Both the position numbers and the translations under genes were made by a program. The notes under the pieces are model-generated. The model was not told where the DNA came from. It did no database searches and worked only from the letters and a program-made list of their open reading frames with translations. Shown in pieces: positions 56,128 through 64,000 of a stretch of DNA of 64,000 nucleotides. The DNA comes from Acinetobacter pragensis (GTDB taxonomy: Bacteria > Pseudomonadota > Gammaproteobacteria > Pseudomonadales > Moraxellaceae): assembly GCF_001605895.1 (NCBI RefSeq), contig NZ_LUAW01000015.1, positions 1 through 64,000 of the forward strand, in the 5' to 3' direction. Position 1 is the stretch's first letter. Every line of letters begins with the position of its first letter.

Positions 56128-56589
56128 TTACTGTCCAATGCCTATTAATAAGGACAATATGCCGGCAGCAATTAAAGGCCCTACAGGCACACCGCGTAGA
56201 AGCGCTACACCGGCGACAGTGCCAATGAGCAAACCGGCGACAATATCAGGCTGATTTGACATTAACTTAACGCCTCGTCCGCCAAGCCAAGCGACTGCAA
56301 GGCCAATAGTAATGGCCAGCAAAGATTTCCAGCTGAGGAATGACTTTAAAATTGCGTCACCTGGAATTTTTCCGCTCGCAATAGGTGTGAGTACGCCAAT
56401 AGTTAAAATGATGATGCCGATGTTCAGGCCATGCTGCTGCAGAAAAGGGAAATATTCACTTAACGGGGTAATGCGGAAAACAATTAAAACACCTGCCGCT
56501 ACCGTAATGGCCGTATTGTGGCTGAAAATGCCGCAAGCCAATAAAATCAGTAAAACAATCAGGTTTAAATCTAAGCTGGAAAGTGTCAT
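56128..56589 (-). CDS. DUF441/UPF0756 (YeaL-like) membrane protein
   Basis: The 153-residue protein has four spans with the YeaL pattern: [54 protein letters not shown] and [20 protein letters not shown], ending in [12 protein letters not shown]. The function is unknown. It converges on prpC. Confidence 0.9.
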   Translation of the reverse strand: MTLSSLDLNLIVLLILLACGIFSHNTAITVAAGVLIVFRITPLSEYFPFLQQHGLNIGIIILTIGVLTPIASGKIPGDAILKSFLSWKSLLAITIGLAVAWLGGRGVKLMSNQPDIVAGLLIGTVAGVALLRGVPVGPLIAAGILSLLIGIGQ

Positions 56590-56779
56590 CGCATTATCAA
56601 AAGTTTTACATCATCACGAGGATTATAGCCGATTTAGGCGGGATTGCTGGTAAATCACTGAATATTGCTCTCTAAGATATCTACCGAAAATGCATATTAA
56701 TGCGGCTGGACATTGGGTTTCTAAGCGGCATCCTTTAGAATGGCCTGAGAATTTTCGTAATATTTTGAGATGTATCAAT

Positions 56780-57496
56780 ATGCTGTTGGAAAAAATGCTG
56801 CAATCGCAAGGTTTTGGTTCGCGTAAATACTGCCAGCAGCTTATTAAAAACGGCGCTGTTCAAATTCATGGCGAAATAATTGATAATTTAAAATACAAAG
56901 CAGATCTGCATGCGCTGGAATTTTCAGTTTATGGTAAAAGCTATACCTATCGCGAAAAAGTCTATATCGCATTAAATAAACCGAAGGGATATGAGTGTTC
57001 ACACCAAGCGACACATCATTTCAGTGTATTTGAATTATTTGATGATGCATTGATGAACAGAGGGCTGCAATGTGTCGGCCGTTTAGACCAAGATACAACA
57101 GGCTTGCTGCTGCTGACTGATGACGGTCAATTCCTGCAGGCATTGACGCATCCTAAAAAGCATGTGGCTAAAGTCTATCAAATGCACACAGCGGATCCTG
57201 TCACCGCAGAACAAGTGGCTCAGCTGGAGCAGGGCGTAGCGCTGCGTAATGAAACAGGCATATTTGCTGCGACAGATGTGCAATGCCTCGAAGAGCGCCG
57301 GCTGCAAATGACAGTGCACCAAGGCGTCTATCATCAAGTTAAGCGCATGCTGGCGGCAGTCGGCAATAAGGTTGATCAGTTGCACCGCGCGCAAATTGGC
57401 CAGCTGAATTTGGCGCATTTAAAGAATTTGCCCGAAGGAGAATGGTGTTATCTAAACGATCAGGATATTGAATTGGCCAAAGTCAGAGAAAATTAA
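56780..57496 (+). CDS. rsuA: RsuA-type pseudouridine synthase
   Basis: The 238-residue protein (from MLLEKMLQSQGFGSRKYCQQ) has an N-terminal S4 domain (residues 1-60) and the RsuA/RluBEF catalytic core. The catalytic Asp is in VGRLDQDTTGLLLLTDDG (about residue 100), and HHQVKRM-like motif YHQVKRMLAAVGNKV comes later. The S4 domain and short length fit RsuA, which makes pseudouridine 516 in 16S rRNA; RluE or RluF specificity cannot be excluded. A longer frame to 56690 lacks support. Confidence 0.85.
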   Translation: MLLEKMLQSQGFGSRKYCQQLIKNGAVQIHGEIIDNLKYKADLHALEFSVYGKSYTYREKVYIALNKPKGYECSHQATHHFSVFELFDDALMNRGLQCVGRLDQDTTGLLLLTDDGQFLQALTHPKKHVAKVYQMHTADPVTAEQVAQLEQGVALRNETGIFAATDVQCLEERRLQMTVHQGVYHQVKRMLAAVGNKVDQLHRAQIGQLNLAHLKNLPEGEWCYLNDQDIELAKVREN

Positions 57497-57604
57497 AACA
57501 GCTCTAAAAGTAAAATATGAAAATTATATAGCCGCAGTTGAAACAGTGCAGTTGCGGTGTATGGCGGATGAATTTAGAAATGAGAGCTGTTCATTCACAG
57601 CATA

Positions 57605-58048
57605 TTATTTTAAGAAACAGTGATAGGTCTGAAATTCATCATCTTTGACAAAACCCATAGTTTCATACAGCTGATGAGATTGGTAATTATTTTTCTGTGT
57701 TTCTAATGTGATACGCAAGGCATTTTCATGGCGGGCAAATAAAATTGCTGTGTCAATGAGCTGCTTTGCTGAACCTTGACGGCGGTAGACTGGAGTTACA
57801 TAGACATCATCTAAAATATAAAAGGTTGAGCAGGCAACGGAAGAAAAACCTAAATACAGCAATACAAAACCTGTAAATACATCATCTTTAATATGAATGA
57901 AAAACACACTTTGCTGATTGTCGAAACGCTGTTTTAAAAATTGATAGGATAAGTCCAGATTGGAAGATGCGCCATAAAATTGACGGTATTCATCAAAAAG
58001 TACAGCCAGCTGCGTTAAGTCTTGTTCTGCCGCTCGTCTTACTATCAT
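57605..58048 (-). CDS. GNAT-family acetyltransferase
   Basis: The 147-residue GNAT protein starts at ATG 58048, six bases after GGAG; the upstream ATG 58060 lies on that site. Motif A is VYVTPVYRRQGSAKQLIDTA (about residues 82-101), and YETMGFVKDDEF follows near the C-terminus. The shape resembles spermidine/aminoglycoside-type GNATs. A RelB/DinJ-like gene lies 95 bases upstream on the same strand, which raises, without proving, the thought of a toxin-antitoxin pair. Confidence 0.85.
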   Translation of the reverse strand: MIVRRAAEQDLTQLAVLFDEYRQFYGASSNLDLSYQFLKQRFDNQQSVFFIHIKDDVFTGFVLLYLGFSSVACSTFYILDDVYVTPVYRRQGSAKQLIDTAILFARHENALRITLETQKNNYQSHQLYETMGFVKDDEFQTYHCFLK

Positions 58049-58142
58049 TATTGACTCCATGCATTTTTATAATGTCTTTACATGAAGCATAGCGAAAATT
58101 CAAAAGCGGATGATTTATAAATTGTTTGAAAATGCAACAGTG

Positions 58143-58481
58143 TTAACTTTTGTCACTTTCACCCAAAATAGCATTCAGCTCTTCAAATAAATCCATATGT
58201 TCATCGTCTAGCAGTAAATCGCTTTCCGAGGTATCTGCACCGATAAGCTCTGGCTGTTCCAATTTAACATCCTGCTGCTTGAGCTTGCGCAGGCGGATCA
58301 GCTGTTCTAAATTGATGCTTTGATTTTCAATAGAGAAGGGGATGGACTTTGTCAGTACAACTTGCTTGAAAAAAAGCCGAACCGCTTGAGCAGGCGTAAT
58401 TCCTAATTGCTTAAATACAGCAAAGGCTTGCTTTTTCTCTTGGGAATCCAGACGGATTTGATAAACTTCAGTTTTTCTCAT
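58143..58481 (-). CDS. RelB/DinJ-family antitoxin-like protein
   Basis: The 112-residue protein has a RelB/DinJ-type ribbon-helix-helix N-terminus: KTEVYQIRLDSQEKKQAFAV, then LGITPAQAVRLFFKQVVLTK and IPFSIEN, the standard DinJ ending. It has an unusually long acidic C-terminal part (about residues 55-112, with SESDLLLDDEHMDLFEEL). No RelE/YafQ-type toxin gene is next to it; the next gene downstream encodes a GNAT protein. It may be an orphan antitoxin or a transcription factor that has lost its toxin. Confidence 0.82.
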   Translation of the reverse strand: MRKTEVYQIRLDSQEKKQAFAVFKQLGITPAQAVRLFFKQVVLTKSIPFSIENQSINLEQLIRLRKLKQQDVKLEQPELIGADTSESDLLLDDEHMDLFEELNAILGESDKS

Positions 58482-58604
58482 AATTTTAGAAAGCTTTAAT
58501 TTACTTAACTTTTCGCATTTATTCTAAACAAAAACCAACGGATTTCAATAGTTAAACGCAGAAAAACCGAATATTTTGTAATGACAAAGCTATTACAGTG
58601 TATG

Positions 58605-59510
58605 TTAGAACTTAAGTTCCTGCACCGAGCTGAATTGCATGGGCTGCAAGGTTACTGGATCTTTAAATTCAATGTGCTTTGCCAGCAATTGCAGCGGCGC
58701 TGTAAAGTCATGGTCTGCCTTATGCGCAACATTTGGATACAACGGATCATTCTTGATCGGCAGCCCTAAATGAGCAAGATGAACTCTAAGCTGATGCTGT
58801 TTGCCTGTATGCGGTTTTAATAGATATTTTGCCCATTGCGCATCATGTTCCAGCACATGAATTTCTGTTTCGCTGTTTGGCTGGCCATCATAAACTTTCA
58901 TGGTATAAAACGGCTCGCCTTTGTCCATGTTTAAACAAACCGTTTGCGGAAATTGCATGTCCAAAGCATAGGGCGCAATAGCGTGATAGGTTTTCTGAAC
59001 TTTCCGTTCTGCAAACATTTGCTGATATGCGCCGCGTGTTTCCGGGCGTTTGGAAAACAGCACAATACCGGCTGTTTCGCGGTCTAATCGGTGAATGGGC
59101 GTGAGCTGCTCAATGCCGGTTTGATTTTTTAAACGCACCAAAAGCGTTTCCTGCACATACTGCCCAGTCGGGCTCATGGTCAGAAAATGCGGCTTATCAA
59201 TGACCATTAAATCAGTATTTTCAAACAGGATTGTATGTTCAAAAGGCACATGGATTTCATGCGGCAGAAACCGGTAATAAAAAACATGGCTATTGGCGTG
59301 AAATGCACTGTTTACATTCAGTTTTTGTCCGAATGCATCATAAATTAATCCATCCTGAAACCGCTGCCGCCATTCAGATTGATCGATATGCCCAAATTGC
59401 GCGCACAAGTAGTCAAATACTGTTTGGATGGATGCTGGCGAAGGTTTTAAGAAAACTTTACTGGCGCTGACACCATGCATCATGGGCGGGATAAATTCGG
59501 CAGGATTCAT
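58605..59510 (-). CDS. RluA-family pseudouridine synthase
   Basis: The 301-residue protein has the RluA-type core with the catalytic Asp in PIHRLDRETAGIVLFSK (about residue 145). The LVIDKPHFLTMSP strand comes before it and KPHTGKQHQLRVHLAHLGLP after it. There is an N-terminal region of about 80 residues that is not a clear S4 domain. The family modifies rRNA or tRNA, and the exact target cannot be told. It is a single gene, divergent from tsaE. Confidence 0.9.
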   Translation of the reverse strand: MNPAEFIPPMMHGVSASKVFLKPSPASIQTVFDYLCAQFGHIDQSEWRQRFQDGLIYDAFGQKLNVNSAFHANSHVFYYRFLPHEIHVPFEHTILFENTDLMVIDKPHFLTMSPTGQYVQETLLVRLKNQTGIEQLTPIHRLDRETAGIVLFSKRPETRGAYQQMFAERKVQKTYHAIAPYALDMQFPQTVCLNMDKGEPFYTMKVYDGQPNSETEIHVLEHDAQWAKYLLKPHTGKQHQLRVHLAHLGLPIKNDPLYPNVAHKADHDFTAPLQLLAKHIEFKDPVTLQPMQFSSVQELKF

Positions 59511-59648
59511 GCTGGGTAATAGAACACTTTCAACAGATGGATTGAAACAGCCGAATCATAAAAAATATACAATCCGGTTTTGAGCAATAGGCTTTTCAAG
59601 CTGTGCGATGCTATCATATTTGCTCTTTAAGTACATGTCGTGAGCAGT

Positions 59649-60119
59649 ATGCAGCATTCATTTAATCTGGCTTTAAATAATGAAGAAGATACACAAAACT
59701 TAGCTGAAGTTTTGTCAAAGCATTTTACTGCAGGTGTGATTTATTTGATTGGCGACTTAGGCGCAGGCAAAACCACCTTAACCCGCTACTGGCTGCAGGC
59801 GATGGGGCATCAGGGTGCAGTCAAAAGTCCAACCTACACTTTGGTTGAGCCTTATAATATTCACGGCAAAGATATTTTCCATTTCGATCTCTACCGCCTT
59901 AATGATCCTTATGAGTTGGAATTAATGGGTATTCGTGATTATTTGGAAACACCGGATGCGCTTTTTTTATTCGAATGGCCATCGAAAGGCGGTGAAGAAA
60001 TTCCAGAAGCAGATTTAATTATCAATATTGAAAAATCAGAAGATAACCTTGTCCGCATGGCCGAATTAAGTTCGCATTCAGATGCTTTGCAGCAGGCTTT
60101 AGAGAAACGTTTTTTATGA
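59649..60119 (+). CDS. tsaE: tRNA threonylcarbamoyladenosine ATPase TsaE
   Basis: TsaE works with TsaB and TsaD to make t6A37 in tRNA. The 156-residue product (ATG 59649; a GTG at 59640 is possible) has Walker A GDLGAGKTTLTRYWLQ (about residue 38) and the loop VKSPTYTLVEPY, then FHFDLYRL. FEWPSKGGEEIPEADL follows. It overlaps mutL by four bases (ATGA), so the two are translationally coupled. The usual amidase gene between tsaE and mutL of E. coli is absent. Confidence 0.94.
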   Translation: MQHSFNLALNNEEDTQNLAEVLSKHFTAGVIYLIGDLGAGKTTLTRYWLQAMGHQGAVKSPTYTLVEPYNIHGKDIFHFDLYRLNDPYELELMGIRDYLETPDALFLFEWPSKGGEEIPEADLIINIEKSEDNLVRMAELSSHSDALQQALEKRFL

Positions 60120-62095
60120 TGAATGATGTCAGCATGCGTCGTATCCGCACACTTGATCCTGCTTTAGCGAACCAAATAGCCGCCGGTGAGGTCATTGAGC
60201 GCCCTGCTTCCGTGGTTAAGGAACTGCTGGAAAATGCAATTGATGCAGGCGCAACTGAACTCATCATTCGTGTTGAGCAAGGCGGCAGCACGCTGATAGA
60301 AATTATTGATAACGGCCGTGGCATTCATGCCGAAGATCTGCCGCTGGCGGTCATGCGCCATGCCACCAGTAAAATTCAGACAGCAGAAGATTTACAGGCT
60401 ATCGTCAGCTTAGGATTCCGCGGAGAAGCGTTGGCATCCATTGCGGCCGTGTCCCGCTTAAGCCTAATCAGCAGTCAAGATGAAGACGGTATCGGCTATC
60501 AGGTTGAAGTGAATGGTACAGCTTTTGACCATCAGGAAATACAAGCCGTTGCCGCAGCTAAAGGCACGCAAATCCGTGTACAGGATTTATTTTTCAATGT
60601 GCCCGCGCGGCGTAAGTTTTTAAAAAAACCGGGTACTGAGTTTGGACATATTGAAGAAATTGTCCGCCGTTTGGCGCTTACGCATTTTGATATCCGTTTT
60701 GTTTTAGAACATAACAGCAGCATCAAGCTGAATCTGCCGGTTGCAGACAGCGGAGAGCTGCGTTTTCAACGGGTGCAGCAGCTGCTGGGCCGGCAATTTA
60801 CAGCAAATGCTTATTGGATCGATGCTGATAGCGTGAACATGCGTTTAAGCGGCTGGCTGGGGCATCCCTCAGATGCGCGGGCGCAGGCAGATTTGCAGTA
60901 TGTCTATGTCAATGGGCGAATTGTCAAAGATAAAACCATTTCCCATGCGTTGCGTATGGCTTATGACGGTATTTTGCATGGGCATCAGCATGCCGGCTAT
61001 TTGCTGTTTTTAGAAGTGGATCCTGAAAATATTGATGTCAATGTGCATCCGACAAAACATGAAATCCGGTTTCTGAATCAGCGCGAAGTGCATGAATTTG
61101 TCCGTCATTATGCCAAGGCGACTTTATCTCAATTTCAGACAGCTTCGGCGGAACTGTCATCGGCAATGAAGCAGAATGAGCAAATCGCTGAACAGGACAC
61201 TGTTCAGCCGCAGCCGCGCTATCAGGAGCAATTTCAGCTTCACAAGTCTGTTGAAAATATGCCGGAAGCCGGCCAAAACACAGCTGCTGCAGATGGTTTG
61301 AGCGATTTTAATACTGTGCAGCCGCAAGCTGTCTCTTATGCGCAGCCATCATCCAATTCAGCGGCAGGATATGTGTCGGGCTATTCATCACAGTACGCGG
61401 GTTCTCAAAAGCTGAATAATGCGCTGCAAAGCTATCTGGCGCCGCTGCGCGATATGCCGTCTGAAACTGCGGATTCACTGCAAAATCATATTACTGCCAA
61501 GGTCGATGAGCATCCTTTAGGAATTGCTATTGCGCAGCTGCATGGTATTTATATTTTGGCGCAGAATACTGAAGGCTTGATTATTGTGGATATGCATGCA
61601 GCGCATGAACGGATTGTCTTGCAGCAAATGAAGGCTGCGTGGGATAAGCCGGAATTTTGGACTTCACAGCAATTGCTGATCCCTAAAATTGTACCGATCA
61701 GCCGGATGCAGGCCGCACGCATTGATGATTTGAAAGAGCAGCTGGAGCGTTTAGGTCTGGAAATCGATCAGTATGGTGACGAACAGGTCATTGTTCGCGG
61801 TGTGCCGGCAATATTGCATAAGGCTGACTTTGATGCGCTGATTCCAGAGCTGCTGAATGATTTAGATCCGAACGATCAGGCACAGGGCCTGCTGCAAAAA
61901 CGGGATCAGATTTTAGCCGGTATGGCCTGTCATGGAGCAGTGCGCGCGCACCGCCTTCTAAGCCTATCAGAAATGAATGCCTTGCTTCGTCAGATGGAGC
62001 AAACCGAATTTGCCAGCCAGTGCAATCATGGACGCCCAACATGGCGCGCGTTTCCATTGGCTCAGCTAGATAAACTATTTGCTCGGGGAGAGTAG
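60116..62095 (+). CDS. mutL: DNA mismatch repair protein MutL
   Basis: MutL links mismatch recognition to strand removal. The 659-residue protein has the GHKL ATPase N-terminus (IAAGEVIERPASVVKELLEN, DNGRGI, and GFRGEALASIAAVS) and a Gln/Ser/Ala-rich linker (about residues 340-470). The C-terminal dimerisation domain follows, with ACHGAVRAHRLLSLSEM and QCNHGRPTWRAFPL. The endonuclease-type motif reads DMHAAHERIVLQ (from residue 492), with Gln where the family usually has the last Glu. miaA follows six bases later. Confidence 0.96.
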   Translation: MMNDVSMRRIRTLDPALANQIAAGEVIERPASVVKELLENAIDAGATELIIRVEQGGSTLIEIIDNGRGIHAEDLPLAVMRHATSKIQTAEDLQAIVSLGFRGEALASIAAVSRLSLISSQDEDGIGYQVEVNGTAFDHQEIQAVAAAKGTQIRVQDLFFNVPARRKFLKKPGTEFGHIEEIVRRLALTHFDIRFVLEHNSSIKLNLPVADSGELRFQRVQQLLGRQFTANAYWIDADSVNMRLSGWLGHPSDARAQADLQYVYVNGRIVKDKTISHALRMAYDGILHGHQHAGYLLFLEVDPENIDVNVHPTKHEIRFLNQREVHEFVRHYAKATLSQFQTASAELSSAMKQNEQIAEQDTVQPQPRYQEQFQLHKSVENMPEAGQNTAAADGLSDFNTVQPQAVSYAQPSSNSAAGYVSGYSSQYAGSQKLNNALQSYLAPLRDMPSETADSLQNHITAKVDEHPLGIAIAQLHGIYILAQNTEGLIIVDMHAAHERIVLQQMKAAWDKPEFWTSQQLLIPKIVPISRMQAARIDDLKEQLERLGLEIDQYGDEQVIVRGVPAILHKADFDALIPELLNDLDPNDQAQGLLQKRDQILAGMACHGAVRAHRLLSLSEMNALLRQMEQTEFASQCNHGRPTWRAFPLAQLDKLFARGE

Positions 62096-62101
62096 CGTTA
62101 C

Positions 62102-63046
62102 ATGTCAAATCAACTGCCGGTCATCAATTTAATGGGGCCCACCGCAAGCGGAAAAACCGCTTTGGCATGTCAACTTTACGAGCAAGGCGATTTCGAGCTG
62201 ATTTCCGTCGATTCTGCGCTGGTTTTTAAAGACATGGACATAGGTACGGCTAAGCCTACAAAAGAAGAGCAGGCGCGCTATCCGCATCATCTGATCGATA
62301 TAATCAGCCCATTAGAAGTTTATTCGGCGGCTCAATTTGTTGATGACGCCAGTATTCTGATTGAAGACATGCATGCGCGAGGTAAAACTCCCATCTTGGT
62401 CGGCGGTACGATGCTGTATTTCAAAGCATTGCTGGAAGGCTTGTCGTCCAATTTGCCCAGCGCTGATTATGCTGTACGCGCTGAGATTGAGGCCAAGGCT
62501 GCGCATGAGGGATGGGAGGCGGTATTCGCTGAACTTTGTCAGGCAGACCCATTGGCTGGACAGAAGTTTAATGTAAGTGATAAACAGCGGATTATCCGTG
62601 CATTGGAAGTGTTTAAGCTCACGGGTGAGCCAATAACGAAATTACAGGCAGAACAGCCTAAAAATTTACCATATAAATACAATTTCTATAATTATGCATT
62701 AATGCCTGATCGATTCGAATTGCACAAGCGCATAGAAAAAAGATTAGAAATCATGTGGCGTATCGGATTTTTAAATGAAGTGAAAGGCTTAATGAAAAAA
62801 TACGATTTAGATGCAAATCTTCCTTCAATGCGTTCAGTTGGTTACCGACAAGCGCTCGAATTTCTTAAAAATAGTGACCAAAGTGACAAAAAGCGTGCTG
62901 AAATGGAGGATAGGGCGCTCTTTGCAACACGACAACTTGCTAAACGTCAATATACATGGTTGAGATCTTTGCAAGAAAAGCATAAATTTACTACATATTT
63001 TACTCTCGAGCAGGCTCAAGAAGACTTGCGAAACTGGCACGGATAA
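62102..63046 (+). CDS. miaA: tRNA dimethylallyltransferase
   Basis: MiaA adds an isopentenyl group to A37 of tRNAs that read codons starting with U. The 314-residue product has the P-loop [15 protein letters not shown] (residue about 12), [27 protein letters not shown] and the [15 protein letters not shown] motif. The C-terminal part has [14 protein letters not shown] and the basic [12 protein letters not shown]. The mutL-miaA-hfq order is conserved in gamma-proteobacteria. Confidence 0.97.
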   Translation: MSNQLPVINLMGPTASGKTALACQLYEQGDFELISVDSALVFKDMDIGTAKPTKEEQARYPHHLIDIISPLEVYSAAQFVDDASILIEDMHARGKTPILVGGTMLYFKALLEGLSSNLPSADYAVRAEIEAKAAHEGWEAVFAELCQADPLAGQKFNVSDKQRIIRALEVFKLTGEPITKLQAEQPKNLPYKYNFYNYALMPDRFELHKRIEKRLEIMWRIGFLNEVKGLMKKYDLDANLPSMRSVGYRQALEFLKNSDQSDKKRAEMEDRALFATRQLAKRQYTWLRSLQEKHKFTTYFTLEQAQEDLRNWHG

Positions 63047-63137
63047 AGCAAAATTTAGCTACTGCCTTTTTTATAATTTTTAATTGAAAAATAAAGGTAG
63101 TTTTTGCGCTGATTTTTAATTTTTTTGGAGTTATAAC

Positions 63138-63665
63138 ATGTCTAAAGGTCAAACTTTACAAGATCCGTTCTTAAATTCTCTCCGTAAAGAACGCATTCCA
63201 GTTTCTATTTTCCTTGTTAATGGTATTAAATTGCAAGGTCATATTGAATCTTTTGATCAATATGTAGTTTTACTGAAAAACACAGTAAGCCAAATGGTTT
63301 ATAAACACGCGATTTCTACAGTTGTTCCAGCACGTAACCCACGTCCTGCTGGCGCGCCTGCTGGTGCACAAGGTGCAGGCGGCTTCGGCGGCGCTCAAGG
63401 TCAAGGCGGCTTCGGCGGCGCTCAAGGTCAAGGCGGCTTCGGCGGTCAAGGCGGCTTCGGCGGTCAAGGCGGCTTCGGCGGTCAAGGCGCTGGCTTCGGC
63501 GGTCAAGGCGGCTTCGGCGGTCAAGGCGCTGGCTTCGGCGGTCAAGGCGGCTTCGGCGGTCAAGGCGGCTTTGGCGGTCAAGGCGGCGGCTTCGGCGGTC
63601 AAGGCGCTGGTTTCGAAGGTGAAACTAAATTTGAAGATTCTCAAGATGACGAAAACAATCGTTAA
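63138..63665 (+). CDS. hfq: RNA chaperone Hfq with extended glycine-rich C-terminus
   Basis: Hfq pairs small RNAs with mRNAs as a hexameric ring. The first about 72 residues are the Sm core ([20 protein letters not shown] with the Gln and Phe of the proximal site, then [20 protein letters not shown] and [10 protein letters not shown]). From about residue 75 the protein is a tail of GGFGGQ and GAGFGG repeats ending in an acidic [10 protein letters not shown]. Long Gly-rich tails are known for Hfq in Acinetobacter and Moraxella; the total here is 175 residues against 102 in E. coli. It follows miaA by 91 bases. Confidence 0.97.
   Translation: MSKGQTLQDPFLNSLRKERIPVSIFLVNGIKLQGHIESFDQYVVLLKNTVSQMVYKHAISTVVPARNPRPAGAPAGAQGAGGFGGAQGQGGFGGAQGQGGFGGQGGFGGQGGFGGQGAGFGGQGGFGGQGAGFGGQGGFGGQGGFGGQGGGFGGQGAGFEGETKFEDSQDDENNR
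63376..63610 (+). repeat. Gly-codon tandem repeat array in hfq
   Basis: GGCGGCTTCGGCGGTCAA and close variants with GCTGGC recur about ten times in tandem, in frame, encoding the [13 protein letters not shown] tail. Units are in multiples of three bases (mostly 18 or 24). Such arrays may vary in copy number between strains. Confidence 0.9.
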
Positions 63666-63674
63666 TTAAGAATT

Positions 63675-63706
63675 AAAAAAAGCCTCTTTTAAAAGAGGCT
63701 TTTTTT
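63675..63706 (+). terminator. Rho-independent terminator after hfq
   Basis: AAAAAAAGCCTCTTTT pairs with AAAAGAGGCTTTTTTT, ten bases after the stop. Confidence 0.93.
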
Positions 63707-63723
63707 ATACGTTTAAATTGCTT

Positions 63724-63754
63724 GAAAAAAACCAGCGTTAGAGCTGGTTTTTTT
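63724..63754 (-). terminator. Rho-independent terminator after surA
   Basis: AAAAAAACCAGC and GCTGGTTTTTTT form the stem with a GTTAGA-type loop. On the minus strand it follows the surA stop by 14 bases. Confidence 0.9.
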
Positions 63755-63767
63755 ATTGAAACAAGTT

Positions 63768-64000
63768 TTAAGACTTGTTCTTTTTACGGTCGAGGCTTGG
63801 ATCTTTGATATCAACGAATGCATTGTTGCGGATTTCACGCAGCCAGCTGTCCAGTTCAGCATCAAACTGACGTTCTCCCAGCAGCTGTCTCGCCATGCGC
63901 TCTTGATATTCTCGAGTCATGTCTTGCTGGCGGGTGTCGGTTACTTGAAGGATATGCCAGCCGAACTGTGATTGAAATGGCTCGCTGATTTGGCCTTTCG
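63768..64000 (-). CDS. surA: Periplasmic chaperone SurA, C-terminal part (runs off the window)
   Basis: The minus strand from the window edge to TAA at 63770-63768 encodes about 77 residues. KGQISEPFQSQFGWHILQVT is the end of a parvulin domain, followed by a basic helical segment ending VDIKDPSLDRKKNKS. This matches the C-terminus of SurA, the chaperone for outer-membrane proteins. The rest lies outside the window, so the N-terminal domain and signal peptide cannot be checked. Confidence 0.85.
   Translation of the reverse strand, partial: KGQISEPFQSQFGWHILQVTDTRQQDMTREYQERMARQLLGERQFDAELDSWLREIRNNAFVDIKDPSLDRKKNKS

Noticed and set aside
63370..63610. Tandem repeats resembling a CRISPR array
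   Set aside because: The units are short, contiguous, in frame and without spacers; they encode the Hfq tail.
63270..63644. Long minus-strand frame (124 codons, Ala/Thr/Glu-rich) antisense to hfq
   Set aside because: It is the mirror of the Gly-codon repeat array, which is free of stops in several frames. It has no family features and no ribosome-binding site.

Overview
The window is chromosomal DNA of a gamma-proteobacterium, most probably the genus Acinetobacter (Moraxellaceae). The evidence is a tsaE-mutL-miaA-hfq block with an Hfq carrying a very long glycine-rich tail, an iscRSUA-hscBA-fdx operon without iscX, a PutA without an N-terminal DNA-binding domain beside a divergent Lrp-type regulator, and AT-leaning codon use. 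Genus assignment is inference from gene content, not from a search. No rRNA, tRNA, prophage, integron or CRISPR array was seen.

Layout. 1-642 is an insertion-sequence scar: a frameshifted IS3-type orfA remnant sits between the 3' remains of a TRIC-type membrane protein gene and of an unknown gene. 707-3012 holds small accessory genes: an LRAT-like papain-fold membrane protein, a DUF2233-type phosphodiester glycosidase, a small lipoprotein and two small proteins. 3084-12229 is trmA, then the proline catabolic locus (putA, lrp-type regulator, putP) and aspA, which together lead from proline and aspartate towards glutamate and fumarate. 12411-18552 holds mfd, a HIT protein and a membrane-bound class III nucleotide cyclase. 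18649-24064 is the complete ISC iron-sulfur operon on the minus strand, with a well-formed promoter overlapped by an IscR type 1 site. 24178-27933 holds an SCP2/UbiJ-like membrane protein, a phasin, hupB and ppiD.

28387-34270 is mostly poorly characterised families (DUF2797, DUF6231, YidB/DUF937, YqiJ-like, Rieske, an adenosine/PfkB kinase, GNAT, DUF347). 34445-40684 holds a PreP-like M16 protease, outer-membrane phospholipase A and a KtrAB potassium uptake pair. 40866-42482 holds two diverged tandem paralogues of unknown function and a small membrane protein without a clear start codon. 42656-52971 is amino-acid and core metabolism: ilvA, rpiA, a near-palindromic repeat, a YgjP-type metalloprotease, argC, clpS-clpA, ynfA and argF. 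53086-56010 is a TetR regulator and a short prpB-prpC methylcitrate pair. 56128-59510 holds a DUF441 protein, two pseudouridine synthases, a GNAT enzyme and a RelB/DinJ-like protein. The window closes with tsaE-mutL-miaA-hfq and the 3' end of surA.

Most of the window is ordinary, conserved chromosome. No clearly new multi-gene system was found. The items best worth a second look are the IS deletion scar, the LRAT-like protein, the tandem paralogues at 40866-42085, the hairpin in the gene-free stretch near 28350, the start-less small membrane gene at 42204-42482, and the lone prpBC pair with its composition shift.
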